From NCBI RefSeq assembly GCF_917563925.1, contig NZ_CAKJTJ010000005.1:1-64000 (forward strand): a stretch of DNA of 64,000 bases. Reading direction: 5' to 3'. Made by a program: the position numbers and the translations under genes. The DNA is from Sutcliffiella rhizosphaerae. Lineage in GTDB: Bacteria; Bacillota; Bacilli; Bacillales; Bacillaceae_I. Under the pieces are notes generated by a model. It was not told where the DNA came from. It saw only the letters and a list, made by a program, of their open reading frames with translations, and did no database searches. Position 1 is the stretch's first letter. Each line of letters opens with the position of its first letter. This document shows, piece after piece, positions 16,264-24,318 of this stretch.

Positions 16264-16323
16264 GGGTTTTCAATATTTAGTATTAAGAGGTGGCAGCCAA
16301 TGCTACCTCTAGGTGATTTAAAA

Positions 16324-16866
16324 TTACACTGTTTTTTCATGTGGCAATTGTTGTTTTGGCAGGTATTGATCAACAAGTTTATCTAAATATTGAATTTTTT
16401 GCAATGCGGTACCATAGTCTATTTGCTTATAGTGATGTCCACCACCTTTTTCTTCATCCATTTCATCAGCAAGTTTGACAACTTTTTGTAAAGGGCTGCG
16501 ATTTACATCAATTTCAGGTAAATATGAATCTGTATGGAGAAGGATGGCTACAGAGATCTGTTTTGCTTTTTGTGGACTTTCACCTAAGCGAATTAGTAGT
16601 TTATGGGCACGTTCTGCACCTTTAATAGCATGGATATCATTTTCACGGTAAAGTTCATAATCCCACTTTCCTTGCCGATACCATTCATAATGGCCAATAT
16701 CATGTAATAGAGCAGCTTTTGTTGCTAAATCCACACTGACATTATATTTGAAAGCTAAATGGAAAGAATGGTTGGCCACTTCTAGTGCATGGGCAATACC
16801 GGATCGTTTCAAATACTTCTGTGTGATAGGGTGCATAAAAATATCTGTAAGTGTTACGTCTCTCAT
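16324..16866 (-). CDS. HD-domain phosphohydrolase
   Basis: This is a 180-residue soluble protein. The HD signature is LLHDIGHYEW (His55-Asp56), with likely metal-binding His near residues 26-36 and Asp near 131-135 (KLADEMDEEKGGGHHY). All metal ligands appear present, so it should be an active metal-dependent phosphohydrolase of nucleotides; the substrate is unknown. AGGAGGGAT precedes the ATG. Confidence 0.8.
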   Translation of the reverse strand: MRDVTLTDIFMHPITQKYLKRSGIAHALEVANHSFHLAFKYNVSVDLATKAALLHDIGHYEWYRQGKWDYELYRENDIHAIKGAERAHKLLIRLGESPQKAKQISVAILLHTDSYLPEIDVNRSPLQKVVKLADEMDEEKGGGHHYKQIDYGTALQKIQYLDKLVDQYLPKQQLPHEKTV

Positions 16867-16940
16867 CTTTATCCCTCCTTTAAAAAAGTATTTCTTTACA
16901 GAATATCATATTTTTGAAGTTGTGTGCAAGAAAGATAGAG

Positions 16941-17165
16941 TCAGATCGCGTTTGTTTTATATTTTTGCTTTACTGGGTGAAAAGATAGAATATTTTCAAT
17001 AAGAAAATACCGATTCTTCTTACGCAGGTAACAATAAGCTGTCACATTCTTTTCGGTAACTTTTAAAACTAGGATCGTTCTTTGGGTGATGTTTCCGTTT
17101 TTTGACAAATAAATCATTTCCACAGGTTTCTGTGTCTCTTTCAACAGATTAAGAATTCGGTGCAT
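16941..17165 (-). CDS. Short WYL-like domain protein
   Basis: The 74-residue protein contains KPVEMIYLSKNGNITQRTI followed by a short beta-rich core and YFLIENILS. This resembles the ligand-sensing WYL fold, without the usual DNA-binding domain. Free-standing copies of this size occur in Bacilli, sometimes near YolD-type genes. AAAGGAGTTG lies before the ATG. Function unknown. Confidence 0.6.
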   Translation of the reverse strand: MHRILNLLKETQKPVEMIYLSKNGNITQRTILVLKVTEKNVTAYCYLRKKNRYFLIENILSFHPVKQKYKTNAI

Positions 17166-17296
17166 GTTAACAACTCCTTTTCTCTATTATATACGAACAT
17201 ATGTTTTGTATACATGGATTTACGAACAAATATTCTAGTTGTTTTATGTATTTAATGGAATATACTTGAATATATAAATAAAGGCAGGTGGAGTTT

Positions 17297-17608
17297 ATGA
17301 AATCTTCTACAGCACTAAAGTGGGTAACAGGGGGATTAGAAGCATTTTTGGCAATTCCTATTTTGGGAGGAAGCATTGTTATTGGATTTGGTTATGCTCC
17401 GTTAGGAATCATGTTGATCCTACATATTGTTACGCTTTTATTTAGTATTAGAGAAGGGCAAAAATTTCATGGGAGCGTCTGGGGAATTGTAACTTCTTGT
17501 TTAGCTTGGATATTTCTACTAGGATGGCTACTACATACAATTACAGCGATATTACTATTCATAGACGCGTTTTCCTCTGGGAAAAATGAAAGGGAATTTG
17601 TTTCTTAA
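17297..17608 (+). CDS. Small membrane protein, four predicted helices
   Basis: The protein is 103 residues from ATG 17297, chosen because GGTGGAG is six bases upstream. Hydrophobic segments lie near residues 10-28, 30-47, 60-78 and 80-97; the C-terminus is short and charged. A family of about 100-residue Bacillus membrane proteins with this layout exists, but I cannot name it. A GC-poor hairpin follows the stop at 17611-17631. Confidence 0.65.
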   Translation: MKSSTALKWVTGGLEAFLAIPILGGSIVIGFGYAPLGIMLILHIVTLLFSIREGQKFHGSVWGIVTSCLAWIFLLGWLLHTITAILLFIDAFSSGKNEREFVS

Positions 17609-17648
17609 GGTGCCGAATAATTTCGGTGCTTTTATACATAAATAATTC

Positions 17649-17677
17649 TTTACAAAGTTGTCTAACCTCTCTATAAT
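17649..17677 (+). promoter_or_regulatory. Sigma-A promoter of the tRNA gene
   Basis: TTTACA at 17649-17654, a 17-bp spacer and a perfect TATAAT at 17672-17677, 20 bp before the tRNA. Confidence 0.6.
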
Positions 17678-17696
17678 AAGTAATACAGCTTATATA

Positions 17697-17768
17697 GATC
17701 TGATAGTTCAGTGGGAGAACACTACCTTGACAGGGTAGGGGTCGGGGGTTCGAATCCCTCTCAGATCA
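17697..17768 (+). tRNA. tRNA-Val (anticodon GAC)
   Basis: The 72-base sequence folds as a full cloverleaf: acceptor GATCTGA/TCAGATC (7 of 7), D stem GTTC/GAAC, anticodon stem CTACC/GGTAG with loop TTGACAG, and T arm GGGGG-TTCGAAT-CCCTC. The anticodon GAC reads valine GUC. No CCA is encoded. A copy of the 3' half lies at 20.9 kb, showing this tRNA was used as an integration site. Confidence 0.88.
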
Positions 17769-17850
17769 TTGGGTGCCAAACCCACGAAACCCTTCGGAAC
17801 AAAGGGTTTTCCAACAAAAGACTACTCTTTCGGGAGTGGTCTTTTTCTCT
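17725..17850 (+). repeat. Left attachment-like repeat (tRNA 3' half plus flank)
   Basis: The block running from the anticodon arm through CAGATCATTGGGTGCCAAAC, a GAAACCCTT/AAGGGTTTTC hairpin and a terminator hairpin (AGACTACTC...GGGAGTGGTCT plus T run) recurs at 20894-21010. The copies share about 70 continuous bases with one change, then diverge slightly. This is the direct repeat expected from tRNA-targeted integration. Confidence 0.8.
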
Positions 17851-18071
17851 AGAGATTTATTATATTGCACATTAACATTAAAAAAATCATCTTCAAACTT
17901 TTTAGCCGTTAGTTTTTGAAGCTCACAACTAACATGTGAATAGTAATCCAATGTAACCTGAATTCGACTGTGTCCAAGCCTATCAGCTACAATCTTAGGG
18001 TTTTCTCCTAGTGCCATTAACGTAGTTGCGTGGAAACAATATTCTTCAGTTAACCTTAGGAAGTCGTCCAC
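17766..18071 (-). pseudogene. Tyrosine recombinase (integrase), C-terminal fragment
   Basis: The reading frame contains YCFHATTLMALGENPKIVAD, RLGHSRIQVTLDYYSHV and QKLTAKKFED, the C-terminal catalytic region of phage/ICE-type integrases including the RLGHS block and catalytic Tyr. The N-terminal three quarters are missing: sequence upstream of about 18071 belongs to another gene. The frame ends inside the attachment repeat next to the tRNA, as usual for an integrase next to its att site. It cannot be functional. Confidence 0.85.
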
Positions 18072-18072
18072 T

Positions 18073-18372
18073 TCTTTTCTGCCCAGTGGTGGCTATTATT
18101 TAGATGATATTATTAACTATGCGTTAGTATTAGATCATAAAATACTTTTATGGTCTTGGCATCAAGATCCTCGTGATTGGGACAATCAAAGTGCAACTCA
18201 AATTTCGGCTCATATTATCCAAAATATCCAACCTGGAGATGTCATATTATTACATGACGGAGGCGGAAACAGGTGGGAAACTCTTAAAGCAGTCAACAAA
18301 TTAATACCAATATTACAGAAAAAAGGGTATCAATTTGTAACAGCAAGCGAAATGTTAGAAGATGGGGACTAA
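18073..18372 (+). pseudogene. Polysaccharide deacetylase (NodB), C-terminal fragment
   Basis: Reading from 18073 gives PSGGYYLDDIINYALVLDHK, then ILLWSWHQDPRDW, IQPGDVILLHDGGGNR and a family-typical end FVTASEMLEDGD before TAA 18370. These are the last motifs of NodB deacetylases (R-PGGYY, W-D, LLHD). There is no start codon and the N-terminal half with the catalytic Asp/His metal triad is gone. It abuts the broken integrase, so a deletion or rearrangement joined the two. Confidence 0.8.
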
Positions 18373-18807
18373 ATAAAATACACCCAGCTGAATGTGAGTA
18401 GGATGTTTCAAATATCTTCATGTGATGAGCTGAAAGAATACGTTAATAAAAAAAGGCCTATGCTATTTAGATGGCAAAGTCCTTCTTGTTTAGAGAAGAT
18501 TTTATGAATCAACAGTATTAGATGTGACAATAACTACTATTTACCATGTTAAAGGAAAGTATGTATTTGAATTTTTGGGAGAAGAAATGACTTAAAATAA
18601 AGCACCTTACTCAAATAGAATAGTAAGGTGCACTGCAAAGGAATGGTTGACTCTTCACAACCAATAATAGTCTGGGAAATTTTTATGGATTATTATTCAA
18701 AATACAAAATCAAATAAAAATAGGTTTTATTATCAGGAGATTTGTCCCTTTCAAGTTGTCTAACTCCTTCATATGAATATAGTACAAAATGAAAAGGAGG
18801 AAGATAA
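18373..18807. other. Gene-poor stretch before the BclA-type gene
   Basis: No intact gene was found. A short frame around 18510-18596 (VLDVTITTIYHVKGKYVFEF) looks like a gene remnant. A perfect 10-bp inverted repeat GCACCTTACT/AGTAAGGTGC at 18602-18631, with a T-rich tail on the minus strand, is terminator-like although no minus-strand gene ends here. Confidence 0.4.
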
Positions 18808-19368
18808 ATGTCTTCTTTATATTATCAATATAAAAGTAACTGTCGTCATCGTCACCATGACGACTGTGAAAAGGAAAAGTGTCATAGGGAAAAATGTCAT
18901 GAGGAAAAGTGGGAAAAGGAAAAATGTGAAAAAGAAAAATGGGATAGAAAAAAATGTAAAAAGAAGGAAAAAGAGTGTGAATATGTTGGTGGAGTTGTAA
19001 CGTCAGGTTCATTAATAGGTCTTGCTGTTACTACCAATCCAATTCCACTTCCTTTAACTAATCCCTCACTAATTACTGAATGTGTTTCAGTTGCTCCAAC
19101 TGGAGGTTTAATTGTTGAAGAAGATGGAGACTACTTGATACATTTTTCAGCAGGAATTTTAGTAGCTTCCCTGACTGGCGGTCTTGGAGTATATGCAGGG
19201 TCTCGTTTTCTTGGTAGCGTAGGTCCACTGTCTGCAATAGGCTTGAGTAGTTTTTCAGCTATTGTTAGATTAGAAAGAGGAGAATTGGTTCAAGTCATTG
19301 CTAATGGTCCAATTGTAGCAGGTGTATTGTCACAAGGTTCCTTAACTGTAGCAAAAATCAGTGACTAA
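18808..19368 (+). CDS. BclA C-terminal-domain spore surface protein with Cys/Lys/Glu-rich head
   Basis: In this 186-residue protein, residues ~10-55 repeat short units of the form EKEKC/EKW (e.g. CHREKCHEEKWEKEKCEKEK) with nine cysteines. Residues ~60-186 (GDYLIHFSAGILVASLTGGL, RLERGELVQVIANGPIVAGV) match the TNF-like BclA C-terminal domain of exosporium glycoproteins. The collagen-like Gly-X-Y region of BclA is absent. AAAGGAGGAAG precedes the ATG. It probably sits on the spore surface. Confidence 0.75.
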   Translation: MSSLYYQYKSNCRHRHHDDCEKEKCHREKCHEEKWEKEKCEKEKWDRKKCKKKEKECEYVGGVVTSGSLIGLAVTTNPIPLPLTNPSLITECVSVAPTGGLIVEEDGDYLIHFSAGILVASLTGGLGVYAGSRFLGSVGPLSAIGLSSFSAIVRLERGELVQVIANGPIVAGVLSQGSLTVAKISD

Positions 19369-19410
19369 TTCATAATAAACATGTAAACGACTATTACGTG
19401 TTATTCTTCC

Positions 19411-19442
19411 GAAGCCCTTCTGACCAGCAAGAGGGGCTTTTT
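19411..19442 (+). terminator. Terminator of the BclA-type gene
   Basis: AAGCCCTTCT pairs with AGAGGGGCTT across CTGACCAGCA-type loop bases, followed by T-rich sequence. Confidence 0.75.
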
Positions 19443-19823
19443 ATTTGTAAATGTGATATAAACTTTATGTAAAAAAAATCAAAATAGATGGTTGAAAACG
19501 ATAACAAAAAATAAGAAATAACATATAATGTATCACACAACATGATTACGACTCATTGTGTGTGTGATTTATTCCCTCTAACTGGTCCTAGGGGGAGTAT
19601 TATTCTTCCAGAGCCTCTCTGTGCAGCCAAAGGGGTTTAATTTTTTTTATGTATCAATAATATTATTTATATACCTCATTTCTCCAGTATTAATACTCCG
19701 AATCTTTTCTATAATTCTATTTTCAAGGCAGCATTACAAAAGCGTAACTGACCTTCTTTATATCTTCTATCTATCTCAACGAAATATCCAACAACATTAA
19801 ACATATCATCAAGTTTTCCATAG
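19443..19823. other. Non-coding stretch with a second terminator-like hairpin
   Basis: No gene was seen. Around 19608-19650 the motif TCTTCCAGAGCCTCTCTGTGCAG followed by AAAGGGGT and a T run resembles the terminator at 19411 and may be a decayed duplicate of it. Confidence 0.35.
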
Positions 19824-20263
19824 GATCTGTTAGAAAGATATAAGAAAATTGAAAAGCTAAACCATCAACTACAAATCATCAATGAAAAAATAGATGCTAT
19901 TCAGAAAAAGAAGTTTGTAGATGAATATCTTGAGTCGACAAGAAGTACAATAAAGTTGTCTGGTTTATTGGAATACACTAGTCAAACGATAGTTTAAGTG
20001 AAGAAGGAATATATAATTGAATTCCTAAGACAGCAGATGTTATCACTGTATTAAGTGGTTCAACAGGAAACTTAGTTTACGGAAAGATAGAAAATTCTTC
20101 AGATATTCATAAAGTGATGGGTAAGCGATGTCTACATGTGATAACTAGAGGTAAAGCTGGAAAGTTAACATATGTAAAAAAAGGAAACTATTCAACAAAT
20201 ACGAATGCATTTTTATTTACATTAAAAAGTAACGTTTATAATCTAGTGGGGAAACGCGCATGA
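19824..20263 (+). pseudogene. Restriction-modification specificity (S/BcgIB-like) subunit remnant
   Basis: There are two fragments in different frames. 19824-19997 encodes a helical segment (DLLERYKKIEKLNHQLQIIN...EYLESTRSTIKL). 20021-20263 encodes IPKTADVITVLSGSTGNLVY and HVITRGKAGKLTYVKKGNYS. The TRGKAG-x-x-x-Y motif is typical of target-recognition domains in type I/IIB specificity subunits. A stop at 19995 and a frame change break the gene, and no start was found. It is a dead remnant inside the tRNA element. Confidence 0.5.
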
Positions 20264-20281
20264 AGAAGAGATATACTTGAA

Positions 20282-20515
20282 ATGAAATGTTTAAAAGTTT
20301 ACCTAGAGCCAATTTTTATAGAATGGTCCTCTAATTCTGATGTGGAAGTCTTCCCTCTTACTAAAATTATGGACATGTTAGAATTTCCCTTGTTCGAGTT
20401 TAACGAAGCTATGGAAGTCATTGTACAGAAATATGAAAAAGTAAATAATATAACACAGAATTTAGAGCAAGCGGTAGAGAAGTGTAACAATTTGTTAGAT
20501 AAGGAGATAATTTAA
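20282..20515 (+). CDS. Uncertain 77-residue frame, perhaps the tail of the specificity remnant
   Basis: The frame starts MKCLKVYLEPIFIEWSSNSD and ends with a helix QNLEQAVEKCNNLLDKEII. No ribosome site is seen. It follows the broken specificity gene by 18 bp and may be its former C-terminus or a small independent gene. Confidence 0.3.
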   Translation: MKCLKVYLEPIFIEWSSNSDVEVFPLTKIMDMLEFPLFEFNEAMEVIVQKYEKVNNITQNLEQAVEKCNNLLDKEII

Positions 20516-20671
20516 GTATTCATAATTATATATAACGGTCCCATCTTAGAAGTGAATTCTAGTGTTTTGAGATAACTATCAGTGTTTATTAATTAAAGGA
20601 ACCCAATGATGATGGTCTTTTGATGATTAGAAATGACTTAAAGTTAAAGCCACACTAGACTGAATACCTCT

Positions 20672-20712
20672 AAGACCATTGGGTCCCAAACCTATAGTAA
20701 CCCTTTTAATTG
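20672..20712 (+). repeat. Degenerate third copy of the att-flank sequence
   Basis: CTCTAAGACCATTGGGTCCC AAACC resembles TCTCAGATCATTGGGTGCC AAACC of the two main repeats with a few changes. It lies 220 bp left of the right copy and may mark an earlier integration. Confidence 0.5.
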
Positions 20713-20893
20713 TGAAGCAACCATATACTTACAACTTTAATTTTATTTCACAAATTGCACAAAAAATGCACATTTTTATTTTTCCTAGTTTAACTAAATT
20801 AACTGAAATTACTAAAGAACAATCATTTCTTTTAATATATCAAGTTTATTTAACTAAATTTACAGTTGTTCTAGATTAAACACTTGTGAGGAT

Positions 20894-21010
20894 TTTGACA
20901 GGGTCGGGGGTTTGAATCCCTCTCAGATCATTGGGTGCCAAACCCACGAAACCCTTCGGAACAAAGGGTTTTCCATTAAAAGACCACTTCTTTGGGAGTG
21001 GTCTTTTTCA
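20894..21010 (+). repeat. Right attachment-like repeat (partial tRNA-Val duplicate)
   Basis: TTGACAGGGTCGGGGGTT then TGAATCCCTCTCAGATCATT and the same flanking hairpins as at 17.75 kb. Five bases of the anticodon-stem/variable region (TAGGG) are missing and the T loop has one C-to-T change, so this is not a functional tRNA. Its terminator hairpin is preserved (AGACCACTTC...GGGAGTGGTCT). Confidence 0.8.
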
Positions 21011-21025
21011 TATAGGAATTCGTGA

Positions 21026-21487
21026 TTGTTGACGAATTCGGATGTCACGGAACTAAAGTACGGTAAATCTAATAAAGCTTATTTAAGTGCAATTCGCGAT
21101 ATATATGATGGTTCCATAGTTATCTATATTTTAGGACACTCAAACAATAATGATTTAGTATTCAAGACAATGGATGTTTTAGGTTCTGACCGTCCACTTA
21201 TTCATAGTGACCGGGGATATCAATATACCCATCGAGGGTTTAAACAAAGAGTAGATAAGGCAAAAATGTCTCAAAGTATGTCCAGGGTTGGAAGATGTAT
21301 TGACAATGGTCCAAAGGAATCTTTCTGGGGAACGCTCAAAAGTGAAAAGTATTACTTAGAAAAATACGAGACATATGAAGAACTTTCTAATGCGATAGAC
21401 GAGTACATACAATTCTATAATTATGACTGATATCAAGAAAGACTAAACGGCTTTACCCCTATGGAATATAGAGCTAAAGCCGCTTAA
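21026..21487 (+). pseudogene. IS3-family (IS150-type) transposase, truncated and with an internal stop
   Basis: The frame encodes the second half of an OrfB rve integrase domain: DVTELKYGKSNKAYLSAIRD, HSDRGYQYTHRGFKQRV, SMSRVGRCIDNGPKESFWGT and YIQFYNYD. A TGA at 21428 interrupts it, and the same frame continues YQERLNGFTPMEYRAKAA to the TAA at 21485. The stop replaces the Trp of the usual 'YNxxWY' motif, a single-base change. The 5' part is missing and is replaced by the att repeat. It cannot be active. Confidence 0.88.
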
Positions 21488-21531
21488 GTCATTTTGTTAT
21501 TTCCACTGTCTACTTGACAGGGGGCAGTTCA
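21488..21531 (+). repeat. Right end of the broken IS3-type element
   Basis: TTGACAGGGGGCAGTTCA ends in CA, as IS3-family ends do. Its reverse complement starts TGAACTGCCCCCTGTC, a common IS150-type terminal repeat. The left end is not present. Confidence 0.55.
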
Positions 21532-21809
21532 AATAAGGCTTAGGTGCTCCTTTCTAAGTTTAGAATCATATTTACTTTACAAATAGAAAATTTTAACTTT
21601 ACCCTTTAGTTTGGATTATGGGTTTCTTTGTGAGTATTTCAGGCTTTATATTAAATGGATAGAATACAAATAAAAAAGGCAATCATTTAGTTGCCTAAAG
21701 AATTTTAAAGAAAGTAGTAAAGAACTCATATTCTAATATGCATTATTAATAGAAATTGTGATCCCTTACATTACGGAAATAAATTAGTTAGGCAATATAG
21801 CAATATATT

Positions 21810-21989
21810 TTAATTTAAAGGTTTGGAGAAAGAAGTTAATTTTTGGTACTTGAAAATTAATTGGTCTAGTTCTTCACTTAATTTTATAATAATAGGATCA
21901 CCAAAGCCTTGAATTAAGCCTAATTCAATTAATGTTTTTCTTCGGTATTCGATACAATCACGTAATTTTTGAACAGAAAAACAACTCAT
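21810..21989 (-). CDS. Spo0E-like aspartyl-phosphate phosphatase
   Basis: From ATG 21989 (AAGGAGG seven bases upstream) the protein is 59 residues: MSCFSVQKLRDCIEYRRKTL ... DPIIIKLSEELDQLIFKYQK. The SEELD motif matches the SxxLD active-site helix of Spo0E phosphatases, which dephosphorylate Spo0A~P and delay sporulation. The size is typical. The longer frame to 22028 has no ribosome site. It lies just right of the IS3 remnant. Confidence 0.8.
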   Translation of the reverse strand: MSCFSVQKLRDCIEYRRKTLIELGLIQGFGDPIIIKLSEELDQLIFKYQKLTSFSKPLN

Positions 21990-22283
21990 ACTGGGTCCTC
22001 CTTGGAACAGGAATTTAGAACTATACATATTCTATTTTGAAACAAAGTGACAAAAAAAGAAATAGATTCGACAAACAAACTCTATTATCGACACGCTTTT
22101 ATTACATACTTAAGAGCGAATCTCTGATGTTATATTTAATGAATTTTTAAGCTTCATTTAGTAAGCGGAACAATTAGCTATAGTAAGTCCCTTAAATATG
22201 CTTTTATTCTTATAAGAATAATCATATTATGGGATATTTTTTTGTAGTAATATAGTCTCGAATACCTGTTGGGAGATGGGACT

Positions 22284-22658
22284 ATGAACTATTTGGATAA
22301 AGAAACAAGTATTGAAATATTTGAGGAAATTATGTTCTTGACTGAGGAAGTAATCGAAATGCACGAAATCTTTAATTCCTCCTATACCAAAAACTCTACA
22401 GCAATATGTTATAGGGTTAAAGAACAATTGAAAGAATTAAAAGATGAAATTAGCATGAAATTAAGATTACTTACTCAAGGAGAAATGAAGGGGTTTCCTA
22501 AAGATGTTGTACTCCCGGCATTATGTACAGCAAATTATCTGCTTGCTAAGATTGGAATGAATAGAATTAACCATAATAGTTATTTAAGTGTAAATAGGGA
22601 ATTGGTAATTGTTCATTACTATATTAAGAAGCATTATAAGTTCTTATTAGAGTCTTGA
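22284..22658 (+). CDS. Hypothetical helical protein
   Basis: The protein is 124 residues from ATG 22284. It is helical (EIFEEIMFLTEEVIEMHEIF, YRVKEQLKELKDEISMKLRL) with no membrane segment and no family recognised. The ribosome site GGGAG is modest. It is flanked by Spo0E-like and BclA-like genes. Confidence 0.55.
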   Translation: MNYLDKETSIEIFEEIMFLTEEVIEMHEIFNSSYTKNSTAICYRVKEQLKELKDEISMKLRLLTQGEMKGFPKDVVLPALCTANYLLAKIGMNRINHNSYLSVNRELVIVHYYIKKHYKFLLES

Positions 22659-22762
22659 TACTTTGAATTAAGGATAATTTTCAATGACTCTCATTTTTCG
22701 CACTTAAGAAAAACCGAGTGACTAATGTAAGTTAAGTTATTTTCCATATGAATATTATAAAA

Positions 22763-22796
22763 CTGGCCAGACAATACTTCTAGCCGGTTTTTATTT
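22763..22796 (+). terminator. Terminator hairpin near the BclA-like remnant
   Basis: CTGGCCAGACAATACTTCTAGCCGG followed by a T-rich run. The stem CTGGC/GCCGG is imperfect. Confidence 0.5.
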
Positions 22797-22801
22797 TTGT
22801 T

Positions 22802-23250
22802 CTATTCTATCCTCATTACATTTAAAGTTGCGCCATTACCTGCTTGCAATGTTGCAGCTCCTAGTAAGCCAAATAATTCAAGAGTTAAGGTTGCTCCTGC
22901 AGGTAAATCTACTATAAAGGATGCATTCAGATTTGAAGCTACTAACAGTGCATTAATAGTAAGAACAGGTACTGGTTCACCGTTTACTAGGATACGAGCG
23001 CCAAGTAGTAATGAAGCAGTCAAACGCACATTATAGGTAATTGCATATCTACCTGCTTCAAGCAATGTAAACACAGTGTTAGATGCATTGACAGTTACAT
23101 CATCAGAGAGGTTTTGTGTAGGTAATGGAACTGGGGTACCACCTAGTACAACTGCAATTACTGTTCCAGCTGTATTTGCCGCGGAAAAGATGAATCTGTA
23201 ACTATCGCACCAGTAGGATCTTCAGGACCGATAGCGCCTTCAGTCCATAT
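22802..23250 (-). pseudogene. BclA-like exosporium gene, frameshifted and 5' truncated
   Basis: On the minus strand, codons near 23240-23180 encode a short collagen-like piece (EGAIGPEDPTGAIVTDSSF). The domain then continues in another frame as ANTAGTVIAVVLGGTPVPLP, TVFTLLEAGRYAITYNVRLT and the full BclA C-terminal domain, ending NVMRIE at 22802. The expected junction SSFSAANTAG is lost because one T is missing from a short T run near 23187. There is no start codon or leader upstream. The 90-residue frame from 23074 alone has no ribosome site. Confidence 0.75.
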
Positions 23251-23260
23251 ATTTCCTTCA

Positions 23261-23583
23261 AATCTTATTAAATACTTTTATTCAACATATTATATAAGGT
23301 TCATAAAAAGCTGTTCGCCTATTTAAAATAGAAATAGTACAAATCTCCTAAAAATAGATTTATCTAATTCTAAAATCTAGTTATCCAACTATTAATTGTT
23401 AAAAGCATTTACTTAGAAGTGTACTACTTAAAAAAGGTTTTTGGCTTTGTGTTTTAACAAATCAAATAAAAAAGCTGCAATTCTATTTGTAAAATAGATT
23501 TACTGCTTATTTTTGTTTTTTGTTCCAATTTGATCATCTTTTTATGTGTGTTGATAGTTTTTTTCAAACAATGTTATTTTGGC
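23261..23583. other. AT-rich intergenic stretch
   Basis: No gene, RNA fold or known site was seen between the BclA-like remnant and the CBO0543-type gene. Confidence 0.5.
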
Positions 23584-24078
23584 TTAAGATGAAGAAATTG
23601 ATTTATTTTTTGCTTTATCAAAAGGCTTAAAAACCCACTTTTCAAATGCTATTGAACAGTAAAAGGTGGCAGAGATTGTTAGAGCGCTTATCCATAGCTT
23701 CCAATGAATTAATTTTATCGACCTTGTCTTTTTCAAAGCATAGGCTTCTAGTAGTATTATAAATGAAGTGAATCCGGCATAATATGAACTTTTAATAAAC
23801 CCATTTTTCATATGTGGGTAAAATCTGTTGAACATCACACAGTAAACGGGGAAAACTATATGTTCAAATTCAAAGCTTCCTTTATAAGATTTTTTGAAAA
23901 TAAGCTTTTTAGGATATTTTATTAAGTTAAATTCAGCAACTATCAGTCCACTTATCCATGCGTAACTCTGTACAAAGAATAATACTACGGTTGAGCGGCG
24001 TATATTTTTTTTTGCTGCTAATAAAAAAAGCACAATAGAAGTTACGATAGAAATTATAAGAATTGATTTCTCTTTCAT
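23584..24078 (-). CDS. CBO0543-family membrane protein
   Basis: The 164-residue protein has about five membrane segments. Conserved features are the tail of segment two (VQSYAWISGLIVAEFNLIKYP), EFEHIVFPVYCVMFNRFYP, and the end IHWKLWISALT...FEKWVFKPF, matching the CBO0543 family of Firmicutes, common near sporulation genes. Function unknown. AAGGAGGAATAA precedes the ATG. Confidence 0.7.
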   Translation of the reverse strand: MKEKSILIISIVTSIVLFLLAAKKNIRRSTVVLFFVQSYAWISGLIVAEFNLIKYPKKLIFKKSYKGSFEFEHIVFPVYCVMFNRFYPHMKNGFIKSSYYAGFTSFIILLEAYALKKTRSIKLIHWKLWISALTISATFYCSIAFEKWVFKPFDKAKNKSISSS

Positions 24079-24318
24079 ATTATTTATTCCTCCTTATACT
24101 ATATTGCCCAAACAAATTTAAGTTATTCGACAAATAACGACATAATTCGAAAAACATAATGTTAAGGAGATTAAATGTATTTCATAAATATTTTTCCTCG
24201 TATAAATTTTCATTGACTTTATGTGTAGCTTTTTCCACTAATATACTAATATAAACAGGAATTGGAAAAGTTATCACGAAATAAGAATATGGGATAGGAA
24301 AACGAAGGAGGAAAGATT

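Noticed and set aside
18710-19012. Minus-strand 100-residue frame with Phe/His-rich sequence
   Set aside because: Shadow of the Lys/Glu-rich head of the BclA-type gene.
20679-20879. 66-residue frame between the att repeats
   Set aside because: It begins in the degenerate att copy, is hydrophobic without a ribosome site, and resembles random AT-rich translation.
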